Source: Aciduricibacillus chroicocephali | GTDB lineage: Bacteria; Bacillota; Bacilli; Bacillales; Amphibacillaceae | Assembly (NCBI RefSeq): GCF_030762805.1 | Contig: NZ_CP129113.1 | Location: forward strand, 16,001-80,000 | Direction of reading: 5' to 3' | Length of the DNA stretch: 64,000 bases | Shown here: one piece after another, positions 48,289 to 58,773 of the stretch | Position numbering within the stretch: the stretch's first letter is position 1 | How the letters are laid out: each line of letters opens with the position of its first letter | Translations under genes and position numbers: made by a program | Notes under the pieces: generated by a model | Told to the model about the DNA's origin: nothing | Database searches by the model: none | The model's input: the letters and a program-made list of their open reading frames with translations, nothing else

Positions 48289-48310
48289 AGCAACTAGAAG
48301 GAGTGGTCAT

Positions 48311-50782
48311 ATGATGGGTTCAATACCAAGACTTCAGACGAAGCAATTTGAAGCAAAAAATAGAGGCAAGAAGCTGAGGAAGCGGCTGAGTGCTATATTG
48401 AGCAGACTACTGATCGAAAAGGGAATGCTCTATTCCTTTATCGGGTTCCTGCTCGGACGGGCTATCATTTTATCTGTTGTCTCGCCATTTGCAGTAGCTT
48501 TCCTGGCGACCGTATGGGCAGTGCAACGCAGACACTCGGTAAAAGTCGTCATAGCGGTATTCGCAGGGGCGGCGACACATTCGGGGAGGCATGCTCTGTT
48601 TACATTAATAGGCATGGTTGCATTCCTGTTCCTTGCTAATCTATGCCGCAAAATGAAGCGGGAGCAAATTGCCATTCCAATCTGTGCGTTTGTGGCGACT
48701 ACATTGTCACGTCTTTTCATCTATTCCCTATCAGGGAAACTTTCAGTATACGAGTGGGCACTGCTAGCAGTTGAGGGACTGCTTGGAGCACTGCTTGTAC
48801 TAATCTTTATGCAGAGCTTGCCGCTATTATCACCGAAAAAGTACAAGCCTGTACTGAAAAACGAAGAAATTGTTTGCATGATTATATTATTGGCATCTGT
48901 TTTGACTGGAACAATCGGCTGGGAAGTCCAAGGTGCACAAGTAGAACACGTTATGTCACGTTATTTTGTTCTTCTTCTATCCTTTGTTGGAGGAGCGGCA
49001 ATCGGCTCGACAGTCGGGGTTGTCGCCGGGCTTATTCTGTCGCTTGCAAACGCTGTGAATCTTTATCAGATGAGTTTGCTTGCATTCTCAGGGCTGCTTG
49101 GCGGACTTCTGAAGGAAGGAAGCAAACTTGGGGTAAGCGCGGGTCTCCTCGTTGGGACATGTCTGATTAGCATATATGGTGATGCAGCATCTTGGGGACC
49201 TTCACTCGCGGCCTCAGCAGTCGCCGCGGTGCTCTTCTTCCTGACACCTGCGAGCTGGTCTAACAAACTGAGCCGCTATATACCGGGAACAGAGGCGTAT
49301 ACAAGTGAACAAGAGCAATATTTACAGAAAGTCCGTAATGTGACGGCGAGAAGAGTGGAGCAATTTTCTGATGTATTTGCTGCACTTTCGAAGAGTTTCT
49401 CTGCAAAAAGTGAGCTTGTCCTGGAAGAGGAAGATGTACGGAAAGAGACAGACTACTTCCTGAGCCAGGTAACTGAGAAGACATGCCAGTCCTGTTTTAT
49501 GAAAGACCGATGCTGGCAACATAACTTTGAAGAAACGTATGCGATGATGGGCAGTTTAAAAGAAATGCTTATTTACGGCCATGAGTTAAAAGGAAAGACG
49601 ATGCGGGAGTTTGAAAGTAGTTGTGTGAAGTCGAAGCGGGTACTTGAAGTAATGCAGCAAGAAGTCTCTCACTTCACAGCAAACCGCAAGCTGAAGCGGC
49701 AGGTGAGTGAAAGTCGGCGTCTTGTCGCAGACCAGCTTCTTGGTGTCTCGGAAGTGATGGATGACTTTGCTGCAGAGATTCTCAAGGAGCGGGAGCAGCA
49801 TGAGCTTCAGGAAATGCAAATTGTCCAAGCTTTGCAGTCGATGGGAATCGATCTAGAGAAGTTGGAGATCTATCAGCTCGAGAAGGGCGATATTGATATC
49901 GAGATGACAGTTTCCTTCCAGTATTATCGCGGTGAAGCATCAAAGCTCATTGCTCCAGTGCTCTCAGATATCCTGAATGAAATGGTCATTGTAAAAGAAG
50001 AGGAAATCTCTCCATTCCCGAATGGTCATTGCCATTTGGCTTTTGGCTCAGCAAAGGAATTCATGGTGGAGTTGGGAGTCGCCTCCGCTGCAAAGGACGG
50101 GGGGCTTGTATCAGGCGACAGTTTCGCAACAATTGAACTTGGCACTGGAAAATATGCAATTGCAATTAGTGATGGTATGGGCAATGGGCGGAGAGCTAAT
50201 GAGGAGAGCAGGGAAACATTGCGTCTGCTCCAGCAGATTTTACAAACCGGGATTCCTGAAAAGGTGGCGATCAAGTCAATCAATTCTATACTTGCTTTGC
50301 GCTCAACGGATGAAATGTTTGCCACTTTGGATCTTGCAGTAATCAACTTGCATAATGCGGCAGTTCAGTTTTTAAAAATTGGTTCTTCACCGAGTCTGAT
50401 TAGGCGTGGTAGAGAGGTGCTCAGCATCGAAGCGAGCAATCTGCCTATGGGAATCATTCAAGACTTTGATATTGAGATAGTCAGTGAGCAGCTGCAGCCG
50501 GATGACTTGCTCGTAATGATGAGTGATGGGATTTTTGAAGGGCCGAAGCAAGTTCAGAATGTCGACCTCTGGCTAAAGCAGAGGATGAGTGAAATGTTGA
50601 CGACAGACCCTCAGGAGATTGCTGACTTGCTCATGGAAGAAGTAATTCGCACAAATGACGGTGAGATTGGTGATGACATGACGGTACTGGTGGCACGTAT
50701 TGTCCGGAACAAGCCGGAATGGGCTGCCATTCCGATGCGGTTTGATCCTAATAAGGAGCCTAGGCAAGAAGTTTTTAACTGA
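48311..50782 (+). CDS. spoIIE: Stage II sporulation protein E
   Basis: Membrane PP2C-type phosphatase at the polar septum: dephosphorylates SpoIIAA to activate SigF in the forespore and interacts with FtsZ. 823 residues (B. subtilis 827). About ten membrane segments (35-320), central FtsZ-interacting/oligomerisation region (about 320-590), and C-terminal phosphatase with metal-binding ISDGMGNGRRA and MMSDGIFEG. ATG follows AGAAGGAGTGG. Two ATG codons in tandem; the first is used here. Confidence 0.97.
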   Translation: MMGSIPRLQTKQFEAKNRGKKLRKRLSAILSRLLIEKGMLYSFIGFLLGRAIILSVVSPFAVAFLATVWAVQRRHSVKVVIAVFAGAATHSGRHALFTLIGMVAFLFLANLCRKMKREQIAIPICAFVATTLSRLFIYSLSGKLSVYEWALLAVEGLLGALLVLIFMQSLPLLSPKKYKPVLKNEEIVCMIILLASVLTGTIGWEVQGAQVEHVMSRYFVLLLSFVGGAAIGSTVGVVAGLILSLANAVNLYQMSLLAFSGLLGGLLKEGSKLGVSAGLLVGTCLISIYGDAASWGPSLAASAVAAVLFFLTPASWSNKLSRYIPGTEAYTSEQEQYLQKVRNVTARRVEQFSDVFAALSKSFSAKSELVLEEEDVRKETDYFLSQVTEKTCQSCFMKDRCWQHNFEETYAMMGSLKEMLIYGHELKGKTMREFESSCVKSKRVLEVMQQEVSHFTANRKLKRQVSESRRLVADQLLGVSEVMDDFAAEILKEREQHELQEMQIVQALQSMGIDLEKLEIYQLEKGDIDIEMTVSFQYYRGEASKLIAPVLSDILNEMVIVKEEEISPFPNGHCHLAFGSAKEFMVELGVASAAKDGGLVSGDSFATIELGTGKYAIAISDGMGNGRRANEESRETLRLLQQILQTGIPEKVAIKSINSILALRSTDEMFATLDLAVINLHNAAVQFLKIGSSPSLIRRGREVLSIEASNLPMGIIQDFDIEIVSEQLQPDDLLVMMSDGIFEGPKQVQNVDLWLKQRMSEMLTTDPQEIADLLMEEVIRTNDGEIGDDMTVLVARIVRNKPEWAAIPMRFDPNKEPRQEVFN

Positions 50783-50864
50783 ATGAAATGAATGGTCGTT
50801 GCATGTATAAATGCTAATACCGCTGGCGAAACTGCTTGATAGAAATTGATTGGAGGCATGCGGC

Positions 50865-51593
50865 GTGAAAAAAGGTACTCTGAAGCAGATTTTGCTTATT
50901 ACAGATGGCTGTTCCAATACAGGTGAGGATCCAAAAGCGACAGCGGCTCTTGCAAGTCAGCAAGGGCTGACAATCAATGTGATCGGAATTATGGAAGATG
51001 GCCGAGACAATCCTGAGAGCTTGCGGGAAGTGGAGGAGATTGCACTTGCCGGTGGCGGTATGAGTCGTATTGTCTACCAGGAAACGCTTGCCCGCACTGT
51101 TCAAATGGTGACGAGACAGGCGATGACACATACAATTCAGGGCTTTATTAACAAGGAGCTTGAGCAGATTCTCGGGAAAGGCCAGACAGTTGAGGACCTG
51201 GCTCCGGAGAAACGCGGAGAAGTCATGGAAGTTGTAGAGGAAATGGGCGAGACGTGCGGACTTGAAGTACTTGTTTTGGTCGATACAAGCGCAAGTATGC
51301 GGAACAAACTGGAGACAGTAAAGGACTCACTGATTGATCTATCTATCAGTCTTGGTTCACGTATTGGCGAAAATCGCTTTAGCATTTATCAATTCCCTGG
51401 TGAGTGTGAGGAAGTTGAGAAGATTTTTGACTGGTCACCGAATTTAAACGCTATAGCGGAGATTTTCCCGAAGTTAAAGACGGGCGGTATCACACCGACA
51501 GGGCCTGCAATCCGAGAGGCGATGTATGAATTCGGCAAGCTGAGCCTGTCAAGGAATGTGAGAGACGATGCATGGCGCATTGAAGAAGCATGA
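50865..51593 (+). CDS. yabS: VWA-domain protein YabS
   Basis: Von Willebrand factor A-domain protein, often adjacent to yabT; expressed during sporulation in B. subtilis. 242 residues from GTG 50865, 8 nt after TTGGAGG. Contains ILLITDGCSNTGED near the N terminus and a MIDAS-type LVDTSASMRN (about 141-150), then 'GGITPTGPAIREAMYEFG'. Its end overlaps yabT by 26 nt, so the pair is translationally linked. Role unknown; it may be a substrate or partner of the kinase. Confidence 0.9.
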   Translation: MKKGTLKQILLITDGCSNTGEDPKATAALASQQGLTINVIGIMEDGRDNPESLREVEEIALAGGGMSRIVYQETLARTVQMVTRQAMTHTIQGFINKELEQILGKGQTVEDLAPEKRGEVMEVVEEMGETCGLEVLVLVDTSASMRNKLETVKDSLIDLSISLGSRIGENRFSIYQFPGECEEVEKIFDWSPNLNAIAEIFPKLKTGGITPTGPAIREAMYEFGKLSLSRNVRDDAWRIEEA

Positions 51594-52524
51594 TCTGCTG
51601 ATCCGTAGTGGAACAGTGATTTCGGGCAAATGGCATGGCGGTAACTATTCCATTCGGCGCAAGCTTGGTGAAGGGGCAGTCGGTACAGTTTATCTCTGTG
51701 AAAAAAGTGGCCGTGAGTATGCCTTGAAAATGAGTGATGATGGCAGCTCCATGACGACAGAGGTGAACGTGCTCAAGTCACTTGATAAGGTCCAGGTGCA
51801 GCAGCTTGGACCTTGTTTGCTCGATGTAGATGACTGGCAGTCTCCTGATGGAACGAATTATTCATTTTATGTGATGGAGTACATACAAGGACAATCGCTT
51901 GACCAGTATTTGCGCAAGAATGGGAGCGAGTGGGTAGGAGTCTTTCTGCTCCAGCTTCTTGGAAATCTTGGGCAGCTTCATAAAGAAGGTTGGGTATTTG
52001 GAGATCTGAAGCTCGATAATTTGCTCGTATCCCCTTCGCCTGCACGTCTCCGCTGGGTTGATGTTGGCGGGGTCACAAAAATAGGCCGCTCCATCAAAGA
52101 GTATACGGAATTTACAGATCGCGGCTATTGGGGGCTTGGTTCACGCAAGGCGGAGCCCTCCTATGATTTGTTTGCGGTTGTCATGCTGTTCCTCAATTTG
52201 TTCCATCCTCGAAGATTCGGAAGAAGTGCAAACAATGAGCGGCTCATTTGTATGAAGATTGATGAGGTGAAAGTATTTACCCCTTACAGCCACTGTTTTA
52301 AAAAAGCAATCAGGGGGAAATACGGTTCCAGCGAAGAGATGCGGCGTGAAGTTGCTGAAGCAATGAGGAAAAGGCGCTCGGGCAAAAAACAGAAACTAGT
52401 ACAAAATTCAAAACGTCCGCGTACAAGACGAGTAAACAGGCAAGTTGAGCCTGTGCGTCTTGTTGAAGGCGGCAGTATCATTGCTGCGGCTGCACTTTTT
52501 TATGTGATTTCTCTGCTTCTGTAG
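51568..52524 (+). CDS. yabT: Serine/threonine protein kinase YabT
   Basis: Hanks-type kinase with a C-terminal membrane anchor; in B. subtilis it is DNA-activated and phosphorylates RecA and AbrB in sporulation. 318 residues. Glycine loop LGEGAVGTVYL (33-43), Lys54 (ALK), catalytic GDLKLDN (145-151; Asp146) preceded by VF rather than HR, metal loop DVGG in place of DFG (165-168). A basic DNA-binding-like stretch (RKRRSGKKQK... RPRTRRVNR) at about 268-290, and one membrane span at about 299-318. Confidence 0.94.
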   Translation: MHGALKKHDLLIRSGTVISGKWHGGNYSIRRKLGEGAVGTVYLCEKSGREYALKMSDDGSSMTTEVNVLKSLDKVQVQQLGPCLLDVDDWQSPDGTNYSFYVMEYIQGQSLDQYLRKNGSEWVGVFLLQLLGNLGQLHKEGWVFGDLKLDNLLVSPSPARLRWVDVGGVTKIGRSIKEYTEFTDRGYWGLGSRKAEPSYDLFAVVMLFLNLFHPRRFGRSANNERLICMKIDEVKVFTPYSHCFKKAIRGKYGSSEEMRREVAEAMRKRRSGKKQKLVQNSKRPRTRRVNRQVEPVRLVEGGSIIAAAALFYVISLLL

Positions 52525-52585
52525 AGTAAGGCATATAAAGGATATGTTAAGATACGGTATGAGAACTTGGAGAGAAGGAATTCCA

Positions 52586-53959
52586 ATGAAGGCAGTAAAG
52601 GCATTTATTCAAAAACATCAGCTGCTCAAAAAGGGATCGACTGTACTTGTTGGCGTATCCGGTGGTCCTGATTCGATGGCGCTGCTTCATTACCTTGTTA
52701 GCATCGGCAAAGATTGGGAGCTTGAATTGGTTGCACTTACCGTTGATCATCAACTGCGCGGTGATGAGTCTGCAGCAGATGCTGATTATGTGGAATCAAG
52801 GTGCCAAGATTGGGGCATCCGCTGTGAACGAGCAAGTGTTGATGTCAAGTCATATAAGAAAGAGCGCGGCATCGGTACGCAGACAGCGGCCCGGGAGCTG
52901 CGCTATCGGTTTTTTCAGAAACAGATGGAATTGTATAAGGCTGATTATTTGGCCCTTGGCCATCATGGAGATGATCAGGCGGAGACGATGCTCATGCAAT
53001 TCACACGGTCTGCCGATCCATCAGCCGTAGCGGGCATTCCAGCAAAGCGGCCTTTCGCTTGCGGGCACATCATCCGTCCTTTTCTTGCAATTGATAGGGA
53101 AATGATTGAATCTTATTGCAGAACGGAAAGCATTATACCGAGGCTCGATCCGTCAAACGAAGATACTGGCTATACCCGCAATTATTTCAGGAAACTTGTA
53201 ATTCCATTACTAAAAGAGAAAAATCCAAATATACATGTAACAATGCAGAACATGAGTGAACGGATGCAAGAAAATGCCAGCTTCCTGAGAGAAGCTGCGG
53301 AAGAGAGGCTTTTAAAGTTCCTTGAATTGGACAAAAAGAACGCTTCAGCATCATTTCCTAGTTCGGTATTTCAAGCATGCCCCATTGCTTTACAAAGACA
53401 GATGTATCAACTAATATTAAACTATCTGTACAAAAAACAGCCTGACCAGCTTTCTTATCTGCATGAAACGGAGTTCTTCAAACTGCTTGAAGGCAATAGG
53501 AGCAACGCTTTGCTTGACTTCCCTAATGGGTTGCAAGTTAAGAAATCTTATGACCGTATTTCCTTATCCTTTAATAAGAAAGAAGGGGACCAGTCATTTG
53601 AATTCCGGCTTGAAGTGCCAGGTAGGGTTCAGCTTCCGAACGGGGCTTTTATAGAGGCTTTCCTTTCAGACCAAGCGGTTCAGGATACATATTCATTTTC
53701 ACTGCAGGTGACGTCTGCTATGTTGCCGTTCACCATAAGAAACCGGCGCGCCGGTGACAGGATGAACTGGCAGGGGCTCAATGGGTCAAGGAAGCTAAAG
53801 GATCTCTTTATTGATGAGAAAATCCCTAGAGAAAAGAGAGATTGCTGGCCTGTCATCACAGATGCATCAGGCAGGATACTCTGGCTTCCCGGATTGCGGA
53901 AAGCTGTAATGCCGGCAGAAGGCGAAGGCAATATGGTTTGTTTGAAGTACATTGACTGA
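52586..53959 (+). CDS. tilS: tRNA(Ile)-lysidine synthetase
   Basis: Converts C34 of tRNA-Ile2(CAU) to lysidine so it reads AUA. 457 residues from ATG 52586 after GAGAAGGAA; a longer frame from 52544 has no proper signal. N-type ATP pyrophosphatase P-loop SGGPDSMA (25-32), HHGDDQAETMLM further on, and a C-terminal TilS domain (IRNRRAGDRMNW, LPGLRKAV). Located before hprT as in B. subtilis. Confidence 0.95.
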   Translation: MKAVKAFIQKHQLLKKGSTVLVGVSGGPDSMALLHYLVSIGKDWELELVALTVDHQLRGDESAADADYVESRCQDWGIRCERASVDVKSYKKERGIGTQTAARELRYRFFQKQMELYKADYLALGHHGDDQAETMLMQFTRSADPSAVAGIPAKRPFACGHIIRPFLAIDREMIESYCRTESIIPRLDPSNEDTGYTRNYFRKLVIPLLKEKNPNIHVTMQNMSERMQENASFLREAAEERLLKFLELDKKNASASFPSSVFQACPIALQRQMYQLILNYLYKKQPDQLSYLHETEFFKLLEGNRSNALLDFPNGLQVKKSYDRISLSFNKKEGDQSFEFRLEVPGRVQLPNGAFIEAFLSDQAVQDTYSFSLQVTSAMLPFTIRNRRAGDRMNWQGLNGSRKLKDLFIDEKIPREKRDCWPVITDASGRILWLPGLRKAVMPAEGEGNMVCLKYID

Positions 53960-54015
53960 ACAGCGGCATTTAAGCTGCGAGCAGCCCCAAAGCTGCAGGG
54001 AGGAGAAATTAAGAG

Positions 54016-54564
54016 ATGCATCAGGAAATAGAAGAGGTTCTTGTCACAGAGGAAGAGATCATAGAAAAGTGCGCTGAAATCGGAAAACAACTTACAGAGG
54101 AGTACGATGGCAAGTTCCCGCTTGCAATCGGTGTATTGAAAGGCGCAATGCCTTTCATGTCAGATGTCCTGCGCCGTGTTGATACACATTTGGAGATGGA
54201 TTTCATGGCTGTTTCAAGCTATGGAGGCGGAACTCGATCATCTGGTGAAGTGAAAATCATCAAGGATCTCGATGCCAAGGTGGAAGGACGTCATGTTCTT
54301 ATCATTGAGGATATCATCGACAGCGGGCTCACGCTCAGCTACCTTGTTGACCTATTCAAATACCGGAAAGCGGCTTCAGTGAAGATTGTGACACTCATTG
54401 ATAAACCAGAAGGACGGACGGTCGATATCAAGGCAGATGTCGTCGGATTCGAACTTCCGAATAAATTCCTCGTCGGCTATGGACTCGACTATGATGAGAA
54501 GTATCGCAACCTCCCTTATATCGGAGTGTTAAAACCGGAGATTTACAGCGAACAGGAGTCTTAA
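54016..54564 (+). CDS. hprT: Hypoxanthine-guanine phosphoribosyltransferase
   Basis: Salvages hypoxanthine and guanine with PRPP; also a target of (p)ppGpp. 182 residues. PRPP-binding motif [13 protein letters not shown] (96-108), flexible loop [14 protein letters not shown] (67-80), and guanine-contact [22 protein letters not shown] follows AGGGAGGAG; downstream of tilS with a 56-nt gap. Confidence 0.97.
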   Translation: MHQEIEEVLVTEEEIIEKCAEIGKQLTEEYDGKFPLAIGVLKGAMPFMSDVLRRVDTHLEMDFMAVSSYGGGTRSSGEVKIIKDLDAKVEGRHVLIIEDIIDSGLTLSYLVDLFKYRKAASVKIVTLIDKPEGRTVDIKADVVGFELPNKFLVGYGLDYDEKYRNLPYIGVLKPEIYSEQES

Positions 54565-54567
54565 AAA

Positions 54568-54597
54568 TTGCAACCCGTTTCCTGCTTGCGTTACAAT
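54568..54597 (+). promoter_or_regulatory. SigA promoter of ftsH
   Basis: TTGCAA (54568-54573), 18 nt, TACAAT (54592-54597), about 140 nt before the start. Confidence 0.65.
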
Positions 54598-54735
54598 ATA
54601 TGGGAATACAATACCATTAAGTAAAGTGAAATGAGATGTCCAAAAGTGTGATATATAACGAAGCTTTCAATTGCGGAATGCACAAAAATGACGCACGAGG
54701 CAATGAAGTTTTCTTTCTTTGGGAGGAGGCAGGAA

Positions 54736-56754
54736 ATGAACCGATTGTTCAGAAACCTATTTTTCTACGGAATTCTGTTCCTTGTCCTGATTGCAGCCCT
54801 CGGCGTTCTTAGAGGACAAGGCGAACAGGCAAAAGAGTTGGATGTAAAACAGTTCACGGATGCTCTTAATAATGGTGAAATCAGTGAAATGACGATGCAG
54901 CCTGCGAACAAGATTATGCGAATTACCGGAACGCTTAAGAAGGATGACCGTTCCTTTGTAACACAGGTACCAGATAATAACGACATTATCGCCGGTATCA
55001 CTAAGACTGCCAACCAGCAGAGTGAACTTAAAGTGAAAGAGGAAGAACAGCCGAGCGGATTTGTAACCTTCATTACACAAATGATTCCGTTCTTGCTAAT
55101 TGGATTGCTGTTCTTCTTCATTCTTAGCCAGGCACAGAGCGGCGGCGGTGGCGGCCGTGTCATGAACTTCGGTAAGAGTAAGGCAAAGATGTACAGCGAA
55201 GAGAAGAAGAAAGTCCGCTTCAAGGATGTTGCCGGAGCGGATGAAGAGAAGCAGGAACTCGTTGAAGTTGTTGAATTCCTGAAGGACCCGCGCAAATTTG
55301 CGGCGCTTGGTGCCCGTATCCCGAAAGGTGTTCTCCTTGTAGGCCCTCCGGGTACAGGTAAAACGTTGCTTGCAAGAGCGGTTGCCGGTGAAGCCGGTAC
55401 ACCATTCTTCTCTATTAGTGGTTCCGACTTCGTTGAAATGTTTGTCGGTGTTGGTGCTTCACGTGTTCGCGATTTGTTCGAGAATGCAAAGAAGAACGCA
55501 CCATGTATTATTTTCATCGATGAGATTGATGCAGTTGGACGTCAGCGTGGAGCAGGTCTTGGCGGTGGCCATGATGAACGCGAACAAACGCTGAATCAGT
55601 TGCTTGTTGAAATGGACGGTTTTGGTGGTAATGAAGGTATTATCATTATTGCTGCAACAAACCGACCTGATATTCTTGATCCGGCACTCTTGCGTCCAGG
55701 ACGTTTTGACAGACAGATCACAGTTGACCGTCCAGATGTTAAAGGCCGTGAAGCTGTTCTGAAAGTGCATGCACGCAACAAGCCACTTGATCCGAACATC
55801 GATCTGAAAACAATCGCGATGCGTACACCGGGCTTCTCCGGTGCCGACCTTGAGAACCTTCTGAACGAAGCTGCTCTCGTTGCGGCTCGTCATGATAAGA
55901 AGACGATCGATATGCTTGATATCGATGAGGCGGTTGATCGTGTTATTGCAGGGCCGGCTAAGAAAAGCCGTGTCATTTCCGAGAAGGAACGCAATATCGT
56001 CGCTTATCACGAATCCGGACATACAATCATTGGTATGGTGCTTGATAATGCTGATACAGTTCACAAAGTTACGATCGTTCCACGCGGGCAGGCTGGCGGT
56101 TATGCAGTCATGCTACCGAAAGAGGATCGTTACTTCATGACGAAACCGGAACTGTTTGATAAAATTACCGGACTCCTTGGCGGCCGTGTCGCTGAAGAAA
56201 TTATCTTTGGCGAGGTAAGTACAGGAGCGCATAATGACTTCCAGCGTGCTACTGGCATTGCTCGTAAGATGATTACTGAATACGGCATGAGTGACAAGAT
56301 TGGTCCGATCCAGTTTACTAGTGGTGGCGGCGAAGTCTTCCTTGGACGCGATATTCAGAATGAGCAGAACTACAGTGATGCGATTGCTGAAGAGATTGAC
56401 AAGGAAATGCAGCACTTCATCAACACATGCTATAGCCGAGCGAAGCAGATTCTTACTGAGAACCGCGACAAGCTCGAGCTGATCGCTCAGAAACTTCTTG
56501 AAATCGAAACACTCGACGAGCAGCAAATCCGCTCTCTCTTCGACAAAGGCGTGCTCCCTGAAAATCATCACACTACTGTGAAAACAGATAATGATGTCAA
56601 GGTGAACATTCAGCCAAAAGATGGAGAGTCAAATGTTACTCCAGAGAGCTTTGAAGAAGCGAAGGAAAAAGACGATCTTGAGTATAAAGAAAAAAGGGAA
56701 TCGCATACTGAGGATAGAAATGAGCCTCCAAGCGGCGACGACCATAAGGAATAA
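54736..56754 (+). CDS. ftsH: ATP-dependent zinc metalloprotease FtsH
   Basis: Membrane AAA+ protease for quality control and regulator turnover (for example Spo0E in B. subtilis). 672 residues from ATG 54736 after GGGAGGAGGC. Two membrane spans (8-25, 112-131) around an extracytoplasmic domain; Walker A GPPGTGKT (203-210), [14 protein letters not shown] with RPGRFDR, and zinc motif HESGH (425-429). Long acidic tail from about 610 ([17 protein letters not shown]...). Terminator follows. Confidence 0.97.
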   Translation: MNRLFRNLFFYGILFLVLIAALGVLRGQGEQAKELDVKQFTDALNNGEISEMTMQPANKIMRITGTLKKDDRSFVTQVPDNNDIIAGITKTANQQSELKVKEEEQPSGFVTFITQMIPFLLIGLLFFFILSQAQSGGGGGRVMNFGKSKAKMYSEEKKKVRFKDVAGADEEKQELVEVVEFLKDPRKFAALGARIPKGVLLVGPPGTGKTLLARAVAGEAGTPFFSISGSDFVEMFVGVGASRVRDLFENAKKNAPCIIFIDEIDAVGRQRGAGLGGGHDEREQTLNQLLVEMDGFGGNEGIIIIAATNRPDILDPALLRPGRFDRQITVDRPDVKGREAVLKVHARNKPLDPNIDLKTIAMRTPGFSGADLENLLNEAALVAARHDKKTIDMLDIDEAVDRVIAGPAKKSRVISEKERNIVAYHESGHTIIGMVLDNADTVHKVTIVPRGQAGGYAVMLPKEDRYFMTKPELFDKITGLLGGRVAEEIIFGEVSTGAHNDFQRATGIARKMITEYGMSDKIGPIQFTSGGGEVFLGRDIQNEQNYSDAIAEEIDKEMQHFINTCYSRAKQILTENRDKLELIAQKLLEIETLDEQQIRSLFDKGVLPENHHTTVKTDNDVKVNIQPKDGESNVTPESFEEAKEKDDLEYKEKRESHTEDRNEPPSGDDHKE

Positions 56755-56760
56755 GCAAGA

Positions 56761-56797
56761 AGCGGGTCCTGTCCAAACGGCAGGAACCGCTTTTTCC
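56761..56797 (+). terminator. Terminator of ftsH
   Basis: AGCGG(G)TCCTG pairs with CAGGA(A)CCGCT, then five T. Confidence 0.85.
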
Positions 56798-56906
56798 TTG
56801 TTTATAACTGCAGAAGCAGCAGTGCTTTTTTACTGAATTAGGCTGAAAGCTGCGTTAATTGCATATAAAAATTAAGAATGCTTTTGAAGCGCTGTAATGG
56901 GAAAAG

Positions 56907-56935
56907 TTGAGTTAGCAGGGTATGCTAATTAATAT
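56907..56935 (+). promoter_or_regulatory. SigA promoter of coaX
   Basis: TTGAGT (56907-56912), 17 nt containing the dyad TTAGCA/TGCTAA, TAATAT (56930-56935). The dyad in the spacer could be an operator. Confidence 0.6.
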
Positions 56936-56962
56936 AAGGTAAGCTTTGCAGAAGGGTTTGAT

Positions 56963-57763
56963 ATGTCTATGCTATTTGTTCTGGATGTAGGGAATACGAA
57001 TACAGTACTAGGAGTCTTTGATAAGGACTGCTTGAAATATGAGTGGCGAATCAAGACAGACCGTTATAAAACTGAAGATGAGTTCGGTATGTTGATCCAA
57101 TCGCTTTTTCAATATAAGGGTGTCTCATTCTCGGATATTTCCGGGGCAATTATTTCATCGGTTGTGCCGCCGATCATGTTTGCTCTTGAGAAGATGTGCC
57201 GTGACTATTTGAACCTGGAACCGCTAGTCATTGGCAAAGATGTCGCGACAAACTTACTTAAAATGAGCTATCCGAAGCCGGAGGAGCTGGGAGCTGACCG
57301 GGTCGTTAACGCAATCGGCGCAGTCGAGAAATATGGCGGGCCGCTTATCATTATTGATTTTGGAACAGCGACGACATTTTGCTATGTGGACGAAGAGCTA
57401 AGTTATCATGGAGGTCTTATTGCGCCGGGAATTAATATTTCCGTAGAGGCTCTCTATCAAAAGGCTGCAAAGCTGCCCAAGTTCGAGATTGAACGACCGG
57501 ACAGAGCAATCGGTCAGTCAACTGTGGAGGCGATGCAGGCAGGTGTTTTCTATGGATATGTTGGACAGGTTGATGGGATTGTAAGACAGATGCAAAAGGA
57601 AATGCAAAATAAACCAGAAGTAATTGCTACAGGTGGACTTGCTCCCCTAATCGCAGACGCAGCAGAGACAATAGATTTTGTTGATCCATACTTGACGCTT
57701 CACGGTTTGAATATTATATACAAGAAATATGTACAGCAGAAGGAACGGGAGGAACAACGATGA
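56963..57763 (+). CDS. coaX: Type III pantothenate kinase
   Basis: First step of CoA synthesis, phosphorylating pantothenate; acetyl-CoA-insensitive type. 266 residues. DVGNTNT (8-14) phosphate-binding loop of the ASKHA fold, [11 protein letters not shown] (about 112-122), and [11 protein letters not shown] (about 132-142). Its stop overlaps the hslO start (ATGA), so the two are coupled. Confidence 0.96.
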   Translation: MSMLFVLDVGNTNTVLGVFDKDCLKYEWRIKTDRYKTEDEFGMLIQSLFQYKGVSFSDISGAIISSVVPPIMFALEKMCRDYLNLEPLVIGKDVATNLLKMSYPKPEELGADRVVNAIGAVEKYGGPLIIIDFGTATTFCYVDEELSYHGGLIAPGINISVEALYQKAAKLPKFEIERPDRAIGQSTVEAMQAGVFYGYVGQVDGIVRQMQKEMQNKPEVIATGGLAPLIADAAETIDFVDPYLTLHGLNIIYKKYVQQKEREEQR

Positions 57764-58632
57764 AAGATTATCTTGTAAAAGCGACAGTATACAATGGTTC
57801 CATCAGAGCTTATGCAGCAAGCACGACAGAAACGGTGAGTGAGACCCAGCGCCGTCAGGATACTTGGGCAACAGCGTCCGCAGCTATCGGACGAACAGTA
57901 ACCATTACATCCATGATGGGTGCCATGCTTAAAGGTGAAGATACGATTACAGTTAAAGTTGAAGGCGATGGTCCAGTTGGCGCAATTGTGGCCGATGCCA
58001 ATTCTAAAGGTGAAGTCCGCGGTTATGTAGGTAATCCCCATGTAGACTTTGAATTGAATTCTATTGGAAAGCTTGACGTGGCAAGGGCGGTAGGTGCAGG
58101 TACGCTCAGTGTCGTGAAGGATCTTGGAATGAGAGATTACTTTACTGGAAGTGTTCCGATTGTCTCTGGTGAGATCAGTGAAGACTTTACGTATTACTTC
58201 GCAACTTCTGAACAAGTTCCATCTGCAGTGGGAGCTGGTGTACTCGTTAATCCGGATCATTCAATTCTTGCAGCCGGCGGGTTCATTGTGCAAGTGCTCC
58301 CTGGCGCAAGTGATGAAGTCATTGATAAATTGGAGCGACATATCCAAGCGTTGCCACCGATATCAAGTCTTGTGCAAGAAGGATACACACCGGAACAGAT
58401 TCTAGAACGCCTTTTTGAAGGTGCAGATATCAACTTCCTTGAAACGATGCCGATTGTTTTCAAATGCAAATGTTCCAGGGAACGAGTCGAACGGGCAATT
58501 GCTGGACTTGGATCAGATGAAATTCAGGCTATGATTGAGGAGGATGGCGGAGCTGATGCGAACTGTCATTTCTGTAACGAGCATTATCACTTTAGTAAGG
58601 AAGACTTGGAACGTCTAAAAGAAGCTCAATAG
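57760..58632 (+). CDS. hslO: Hsp33 redox-regulated chaperone
   Basis: Holdase activated by oxidation and unfolding (YacC). 290 residues. C-terminal zinc site: CKC near residue 236 and CNFC-like CHFC near 269. N-terminal [20 protein letters not shown] and central '[14 protein letters not shown]'-type core. Co-translated with coaX. I recall a peptidyl-prolyl isomerase gene (yacD) between hslO and cysK in B. subtilis; it is absent here. Confidence 0.95.
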   Translation: MKDYLVKATVYNGSIRAYAASTTETVSETQRRQDTWATASAAIGRTVTITSMMGAMLKGEDTITVKVEGDGPVGAIVADANSKGEVRGYVGNPHVDFELNSIGKLDVARAVGAGTLSVVKDLGMRDYFTGSVPIVSGEISEDFTYYFATSEQVPSAVGAGVLVNPDHSILAAGGFIVQVLPGASDEVIDKLERHIQALPPISSLVQEGYTPEQILERLFEGADINFLETMPIVFKCKCSRERVERAIAGLGSDEIQAMIEEDGGADANCHFCNEHYHFSKEDLERLKEAQ

Positions 58633-58660
58633 TCTTGTTGAAGTGACGTTTTTCAAGAAG

Positions 58661-58723
58661 TTTAGTCGAATACTCGGAATTGTACGCAAATGGGTTGACA
58701 CTACACATGTTAACGTGTAGATT
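58661..58723 (+). promoter_or_regulatory. cysK promoter with operator-like sites
   Basis: TTGACA (58695-58700), 17 nt, TAGATT (58718-58723). The spacer is filled by a dyad CTACAC-ATGTTAAC-GTGTAG (58701-58720). Upstream, TTTAGTCGAATACTCGGAATTG (split: TTTAGTCGAA at 58661, TACTCGGAATTG at 58671) resembles a CymR box, whose GGAATT core I recall. Binding proteins are inferred. Confidence 0.6.
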
Positions 58724-58773
58724 GGAAATATCAAATCTTATAAGTTAACTAGGAATTAGGGGGATGAACGACC

